The notes under the pieces are model-generated. The model did no database searches. It saw nothing but the letters and a program-made list of their open reading frames with translations, and had not been told where the DNA came from. From NCBI RefSeq assembly GCF_014656295.1, contig NZ_BNCD01000013.1, positions 62,001-126,000 on the forward strand: a stretch of DNA of 64,000 nucleotides, read 5' to 3'. This document shows positions 59,942 through 64,000 of this stretch, piece by piece. The position numbers and the translations under genes are program-made. This stretch comes from Streptomyces sulfonofaciens (GTDB taxonomy: Bacteria > Actinomycetota > Actinomycetes > Streptomycetales > Streptomycetaceae). Each line of letters opens with the position of its first letter. The first letter of the stretch is position 1.

Positions 59942-60757
59942 TCAGAGCACCGCGCTCAGGAACTCCCGGGTCCTCTCGTGCTCCGGCTCGGTGAACATCT
60001 TGTCCGGCGAGCCCGACTCGATGACCCGCCCCGCGTCGAACATCAGGACCCGGTCCGAGATGTCCCGTGCGAAGTTCATCTCGTGGGTGACGCAGAGCAT
60101 CGTGATGTCGGTGGTGCGGGCGATGTCGCGCAGGACGTCGAGGACGCCCGCCACGAGTTCCGGGTCGAGGGCCGAGGTGACCTCGTCGAGCAGCAGGACC
60201 TGCGGACGCATGGCCAGGGCCCGGGCGATGGCCACCCGCTGCTGCTGGCCGCCGGAGAGCTGGGTGGGGTAGGCGTCGCAGCGGTCGCCGAGGCCCACCA
60301 TGTCGAGCAGTTCGCGGGCCCGTTCCTCCGCCTCGTCCTTGGACAGGCCGAGCACGGTCACCGGAGCCTCGGTGATGTTCCGCAGCACCTTCATGTTGGG
60401 GAACAGGTTGAACTGCTGGAAGACCATCCCGATGTTCTTGCGGACCTCGCGTATGTGCTTGTCGCCCGCCGGCACCAGCTTGCCGTTCCGCTGCTCGTGG
60501 GTGAGATAGTCACCGTTCACCTTGATGCTGCCGGAATCGGGGCTGGTCAGGGTCATCAGCAGGCGCAGGATCGTCGTCTTGCCGGATCCCGAGGGGCCGA
60601 TCAGGGTGACGTGCTTGCCGGAGGCGACCGAGAAGTCCAGCTCGTCGAGGACGACATTGCTGCCGAACCGCTTGGTGACCTTGTCGAAGCGGATCAGCTC
60701 GCTGCCGTCCACCGGCGGGTTGGCGTCCAGGTTCTTGGGTGAGGTGTCAGCGGACAA
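59942..60757 (-). CDS. ehuA: Ectoine/hydroxyectoine ABC importer ATPase EhuA
   Basis: This 271-residue polar-amino-acid-type ATPase has Walker A IGPSGSGKTTILR (residues ~52-64), Q-loop VFQQFNLFPNMKV, signature LSGGQQQRVAIARAL and Walker B LLLDEVTSALDPE, with the H-loop VTHEMNFARD. It energises uptake through the two permeases encoded upstream. Its start overlaps the EhuD gene by 11 bp. It is the last gene of the ehuBCDA operon. Specificity for ectoine is inferred from operon order and similarity, not from a binding residue. Confidence 0.85.
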   Translation of the reverse strand: MSADTSPKNLDANPPVDGSELIRFDKVTKRFGSNVVLDELDFSVASGKHVTLIGPSGSGKTTILRLLMTLTSPDSGSIKVNGDYLTHEQRNGKLVPAGDKHIREVRKNIGMVFQQFNLFPNMKVLRNITEAPVTVLGLSKDEAEERARELLDMVGLGDRCDAYPTQLSGGQQQRVAIARALAMRPQVLLLDEVTSALDPELVAGVLDVLRDIARTTDITMLCVTHEMNFARDISDRVLMFDAGRVIESGSPDKMFTEPEHERTREFLSAVL

Positions 60758-61397
60758 GACGACGCTCCAGGGCTCGTACGAGAAGGGATGCCGGATAGGC
60801 GATGACGATGAAGGCGACGCCGACGACGGTCAGCGGCTCGACGTAGCGGAAGGTGTCGGCGCCCTGCAGACGGGCCTGGCCGAGCATCTCCAGCACGCCG
60901 ATCCCGATGAACATCGGTGTGTCCTTCAGCATCGAGATCACGTAGTTGCCGAGTGCCGGCACCACGCGGCGGATCGCCTGCGGCAGGATCACCGCGGTCC
61001 AGGTGCGGCGGGTGGGGAGGCTGAGCGCCGTGGCCGCCTCCCACTGCCCGGGCGGCACGGCCTCGATGCCCGCACGGTAGACCTGCATCGTGTACGTCGA
61101 GTAGTGCACCCCGATCGCCAGGATGCCGGTGGTCAGGGCGCTGAACTCGATGCCCCACTCCGGCAGGACGTAGTAGAAGAAGAACAGTTGGACCAGCAGC
61201 GGCGTGTTGCGGATGAACTCCGTGACGACGCCGACCGGCCAGCGGACGAGGCGGGTCGGTGCGCGGTAGGCGAACGCCCACACCAGACCGACCGCGAAGG
61301 AGATCACGGAACCGAGTGCCACCGCCTCCAGCGTGGTGAGCACGCCGTCCCAGAAACGCGGCAGGAAGTCACCGACGGCCGACCAATCCCAGTTCAT
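60747..61397 (-). CDS. ehuD: Ectoine/hydroxyectoine importer permease EhuD
   Basis: This 216-residue permease of the HisM/GlnP type has about five TM helices and the EAA loop QWEAATALSLPTRRTWTAVILPQAIRR (residues ~118-144), which docks the ATPase. The N-terminal TM1 has a FIRNTPLLVQLFFFYY element typical of polar-amino-acid permeases. It overlaps EhuC (4 bp) and EhuA (11 bp), so expression is coupled. Confidence 0.87.
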   Translation of the reverse strand: MNWDWSAVGDFLPRFWDGVLTTLEAVALGSVISFAVGLVWAFAYRAPTRLVRWPVGVVTEFIRNTPLLVQLFFFYYVLPEWGIEFSALTTGILAIGVHYSTYTMQVYRAGIEAVPPGQWEAATALSLPTRRTWTAVILPQAIRRVVPALGNYVISMLKDTPMFIGIGVLEMLGQARLQGADTFRYVEPLTVVGVAFIVIAYPASLLVRALERRLVR

Positions 61398-62143
61398 GCG
61401 ACACCTCCGGTCTCCGTCAGGTCCTTCAGGCGTTCGTCCGCGTCATCGGAGGAGCGGCGCAGCGAGAGGTTCCTGAGCAGGCCGGGCTCACTAGGCCGGC
61501 CGATGTTCGCCTTGGTCTTGCGTTCCAGGGCCCGCATGCCGCGGGACAGGACGAAGGCGAGGACGAAGTAGATGACCAGGCTGATCGAGTAGATCTTGGC
61601 GCTCTCCTGGGTGGCCAGGCGCACCAGGTACGCGGCGAACGAGGTGTCCGCGATGCCCAGCAGGGAGACCAGTGCGGTGCCCTTGAGCAGTTCGATCAGC
61701 AGGTTGCTGAACGGCGGGATCATCTCGGGAACGGCCTGCGGCAGCATGATCAGCCGCATCCGCTGCCACGGTGTGAAGCTGAGCGCTACCCCCGCCTCGC
61801 GCTGCGCCGTCGCCACCGAGTTGAGCGCACCGCGTACGACCTCGGCCCCGTACGCCCCGTAGGACAGGCCGAGGGCGAGCACCGCCGCCCACATCGGGAC
61901 GAGCTGCCAGCCGAACAGCAGCGGCAGCACGAAGAACATCCAGAACATCAGGACCACGGCGGAGGTGCCGCGGAAGATCTCGGTGTAGAAACCCGCGAGG
62001 AACCGGACGATCCGCAGGTGGTGGGTGCGGGCCATGCCGACACCGAAGGCGACGGCCGCCGCCAGCGCCGCGCTGTAGACCGTTAGCTGAACGGTGATCC
62101 ATATACCGGGCAGGACCCAGTGTTGCCACAGTCCCGTGGTCAT
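61394..62143 (-). CDS. ehuC: Ectoine/hydroxyectoine importer permease EhuC
   Basis: The 249-residue membrane subunit pairs with EhuD. TM segments and FYTEIFRGTSAVVLMFWMFF mark the N-terminal half. The EAA loop is AQREAGVALSFTPWQRMRLIMLPQA (~113-137). The C-terminal ~45 residues are charged and cytoplasmic (SLRRSSDDADERLKDL). The stop overlaps the EhuD start. Confidence 0.87.
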   Translation of the reverse strand: MTTGLWQHWVLPGIWITVQLTVYSAALAAAVAFGVGMARTHHLRIVRFLAGFYTEIFRGTSAVVLMFWMFFVLPLLFGWQLVPMWAAVLALGLSYGAYGAEVVRGALNSVATAQREAGVALSFTPWQRMRLIMLPQAVPEMIPPFSNLLIELLKGTALVSLLGIADTSFAAYLVRLATQESAKIYSISLVIYFVLAFVLSRGMRALERKTKANIGRPSEPGLLRNLSLRRSSDDADERLKDLTETGGVA

Positions 62144-63045
62144 TGGGCGCAGAGCTCCTTCGCGGTGAGCTTCGTCATTTCCTTCTCGGTGAAGCCGAAG
62201 GGCCGAAGGATGCGCAGCAGCTCGCCGCTCTTCTTCATCTTGGCGATCTCCACGTTGAAGGCGTCCCGCAGCGAGGTGTCCACGGGCCGGAACGCGAAGC
62301 CTCCGCCGTCGATGTGTTTCCTGCCGTCGACCGTGGGCGCGAAGGGCGCGGTGACCTCGGCCTTCGTGCTCTTCTTGACCACCATCCGGGTGGTGAGCGC
62401 GGTGCCGGAGAAGACGTCGACACGGCCGGACTCGACCGCGTTCAGACCGGCCACCTGGTCCTGGAGGATCACGATGTCGCTCTGCTTGATGCCGGCCTGC
62501 TCCGCGTAGTCGATCTCGGCGTACCCGGTGCCGGTGGCGAACTTCGCCTTGGCCTTCACCACGTCCTTGTAGTCGTGCAGGTTGAGCGGGTTGCCCTTGC
62601 GGACGATGAAGGCGTCGAGCATCTGGTACTCGGGCTCGGCGAAGATGACCTGCTGGCAGCGTTCCTTGTTGATGTACATCCCCGCGGAGACCACGTCGAA
62701 CTGCTGGGAGTTCAGGCCCGGGATCAGCGAGCCGAACTCCGTGGCGACCGGTACCACCCGGTCGATCCCCAGTCTCTTGAAGATCACTTTTGCCAGGTCG
62801 GGGGCTTCCCCGGTGAAATTGCCGTCCTCGTCGATGTAGCCGAACGGCACCTCACCGGCTATTCCCAGCCGGACCACGCCTTGGGAGCGCAGCCGTTCCA
62901 GAGCGTTGCCCTCGTCCACCCGGGCACAGCCCGCCGCACCCCCCACGGCGGCGGCAGTACCCAGCGCCGCCGCGCCCGCAAGGAGCGTCCGGCGCCCTAT
63001 GCCGCCTGGTTCTCGTCGGTTTTCTCTTTCCGGAGTCGGAGCCAT
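62140..63045 (-). CDS. ehuB: Ectoine/hydroxyectoine-binding lipoprotein EhuB
   Basis: The ~301-residue solute-binding protein carries a Tat-like signal (IGRRTLLAGAAALGTAAAVGG) followed by lipobox AAGC, so it is anchored outside the membrane. The SBP_bac_3 fold begins LRSQGVVRLGIAGEVPFGYI. EFGSLIPGLNSQQFDVVSAG is the ligand-lobe core. ATG 63045 is preferred over the earlier in-frame ATG at 63069. It leads the ehuBCDA operon on the minus strand. Confidence 0.87.
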   Translation of the reverse strand: MAPTPERENRREPGGIGRRTLLAGAAALGTAAAVGGAAGCARVDEGNALERLRSQGVVRLGIAGEVPFGYIDEDGNFTGEAPDLAKVIFKRLGIDRVVPVATEFGSLIPGLNSQQFDVVSAGMYINKERCQQVIFAEPEYQMLDAFIVRKGNPLNLHDYKDVVKAKAKFATGTGYAEIDYAEQAGIKQSDIVILQDQVAGLNAVESGRVDVFSGTALTTRMVVKKSTKAEVTAPFAPTVDGRKHIDGGGFAFRPVDTSLRDAFNVEIAKMKKSGELLRILRPFGFTEKEMTKLTAKELCAQ

Positions 63046-63140
63046 GGGCGCGCGGCTACCCCATCTCATGCAAGGTATGCCGATCGCTTTTAGCCCCGTT
63101 GCAGGTGATGCGGTCTTGACCTGGAGGGCACGATGAGTTC

Positions 63141-63644
63141 ATGACTGATCGATTCATCGAGGTGTCCCTGGCCAAGCGTGGCGTGACGTGCACGGCGAAG
63201 TTGCTCGACGACCGGGCGCCGCTGACCTGCGCGGCCGTGTGGGAGGCGCTGCCGCTGGGCGGTGACGTCTATCACGCGAAGTACGCCCGCAACGAGATCT
63301 ACGCCCTCTTCTCCCCGTTCACCGACAAGGAGCCGCCCCTGGAGAACCCGACCGTCACTCCCATTCCGGGCGACCTCTGCTACTTCTCCTTCAACGGCAC
63401 GCAACTGGGCAGCCAGGCGTACGGGTATTCGAGCACCGACGCGGGTGTCGAGGCGGGTGCCGTCATGGTCGACCTCGCGCTGTTCTACGAGCGCAACAAC
63501 CTCCTGCTCAACGGGGACCTCGGGTGGATCCCCGGGATCGTCTGGGGGCAGGTCGTCGACGGGCTCGACCGGATGGCGGACGCCTGCCAGGACCTGTGGC
63601 GGGCGGGCGCGCTGGGGGAGACCCTGTCGTTCCGGCGGGCGTGA
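63141..63644 (+). CDS. DUF3830-family protein (cyclophilin-like fold)
   Basis: This 167-residue cytosolic protein belongs to a family repeatedly found next to ectoine-uptake/utilisation genes. Patterns: RFIEVSLAKRGVTCTAKLLDD, PLTCAAVWEALPLGGDVYHA and PGDLCYFSFNGTQLGSQAYG. It is divergent from ehuB with ~95 bp between starts. Function unknown; a role in ectoine catabolism is guessed from context. ATG 63141 fits the family start. Confidence 0.75.
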   Translation: MTDRFIEVSLAKRGVTCTAKLLDDRAPLTCAAVWEALPLGGDVYHAKYARNEIYALFSPFTDKEPPLENPTVTPIPGDLCYFSFNGTQLGSQAYGYSSTDAGVEAGAVMVDLALFYERNNLLLNGDLGWIPGIVWGQVVDGLDRMADACQDLWRAGALGETLSFRRA

Positions 63645-63704
63645 GGTATCTCACATAGCATGTGGCCGGACTGCCGGTGCGGGCCCCCACACGTGGTCCG
63701 CACC

Positions 63705-63783
63705 TGGTCCGGTGGTCCGGTGGTCCGGTGGTCCGGTGGTCCGGTGGTCCGGTGGTCCGGTGGTCCGGTGGTCCGGTGGTCCG
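63705..63783. repeat. Tandem array of ten 8-bp units tccggtgg
   Basis: TCC occurs every 8 bases from 63708 to 63780, giving about ten units with no interruption. A second low-complexity run, (cccgtc)n, lies near 63968-63990. No gene is supported in 63645-64000. Confidence 0.9.
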
Positions 63784-64000
63784 GGCTCCGCGGTGCGGGT
63801 TCGGTGGCCCTTTGGCCCGGGCCCGGCGGTGCGGGTTCGTCGCTGCGGCTCCGGTGCGCCCGTCCGGCGGCGGTTCAGCCCCGGTGCCCCGGTGCTCCGG
63901 GGGCCCGGTGACCCGGCGGGCGGGCGGCCGGACGGGCGCACCGCGGACGATCGCACGTTGCCGTTGCCGTCCCCGTCCCCGTCCCCGTCGCACGGCGCGT

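Noticed and set aside
63705..63783. CRISPR array
   Set aside because: Units are 8 bp and contiguous without spacers; no cas genes.

Overview
The window is high-GC actinobacterial DNA, almost certainly from a Streptomyces chromosome. Codons end strongly in G or C, GTG starts are common, ATGA/GTGA stop-start overlaps are frequent, and there are Tat signals, an LAXTG sortase signal and an ectoine-type ABC transporter. No rRNA or CRISPR is present. One tRNA is found: tRNA-Lys(CTT) on the minus strand near 59.6 kb.

Layout. 1-3.3 kb: the end of a cyclic-nucleotide-binding-type protein and a group 3b-like [NiFe] hydrogenase operon (flavin/FeS subunit, small subunit, large subunit). 4-6.7 kb: an OmpR-type two-component system and a DUF2231-like membrane protein that share an upstream motif. 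7-15 kb: housekeeping and stress genes (ABC exporter, F420-type reductase, aldo/keto reductase with divergent AraC regulator, SnoaL-tailed ECF sigma factor, alpha/beta hydrolase). 15.1-18.1 kb: a Tat-exported GH36/27-like glycosidase and a small membrane protein. 18.4-29.2 kb: a catabolic island. It has an aromatic-acid MFS porter, a UbiD decarboxylase and its UbiX prenyltransferase, an isochorismatase-fold amidase, an orphan NMT1-like binding protein, a nitrilase-fold amidase, DUF2848, a cupin, an HpaB/HpaC-type monooxygenase pair and a MarR regulator. Similar TCAAGT/ACTTGA palindromes lie in three promoters. 29.6-35.7 kb: envelope genes (Dyp-type peroxidase, secreted beta-helix lipoprotein, membrane-anchored protein, LAXTG surface protein).

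37.0-43.2 kb holds the most novel-looking system. It is a tightly coupled five-gene operon: a D-Ala-D-Ala-ligase-like ATP-grasp, an MFS exporter, a C39-like cysteine peptidase-fold protein, a FemX/GNAT-like aminoacyltransferase and a second ATP-grasp. A 27-codon peptide gene with a strong ribosome-binding site lies upstream, separated by a decayed IS3-type transposase fragment. I read it as an uncharacterised peptide-natural-product cluster, possibly pheganomycin-like (ATP-grasp ligation onto a ribosomal peptide) or tRNA-dependent.

43.4-59.6 kb is a toxin island bounded by ~0.84 kb direct repeats. Each repeat carries immunity-gene and integrase debris. The right repeat abuts tRNA-Lys, and the left is followed by a degenerate copy of the tRNA 3' half, as expected of a mobile island or an att-site duplication. 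Inside are a large secreted SGNH-fold protein and a divergent 2358-residue Rhs/YD-repeat polymorphic toxin with a HINT pretoxin domain and an HNH-like C-terminal nuclease. Its presumptive immunity gene follows, then orphan toxin and immunity cassettes and three integrase relics. 59.8-63.6 kb is the ehuBCDA ectoine/hydroxyectoine importer with a divergent DUF3830 gene, followed by low-complexity tandem repeats.
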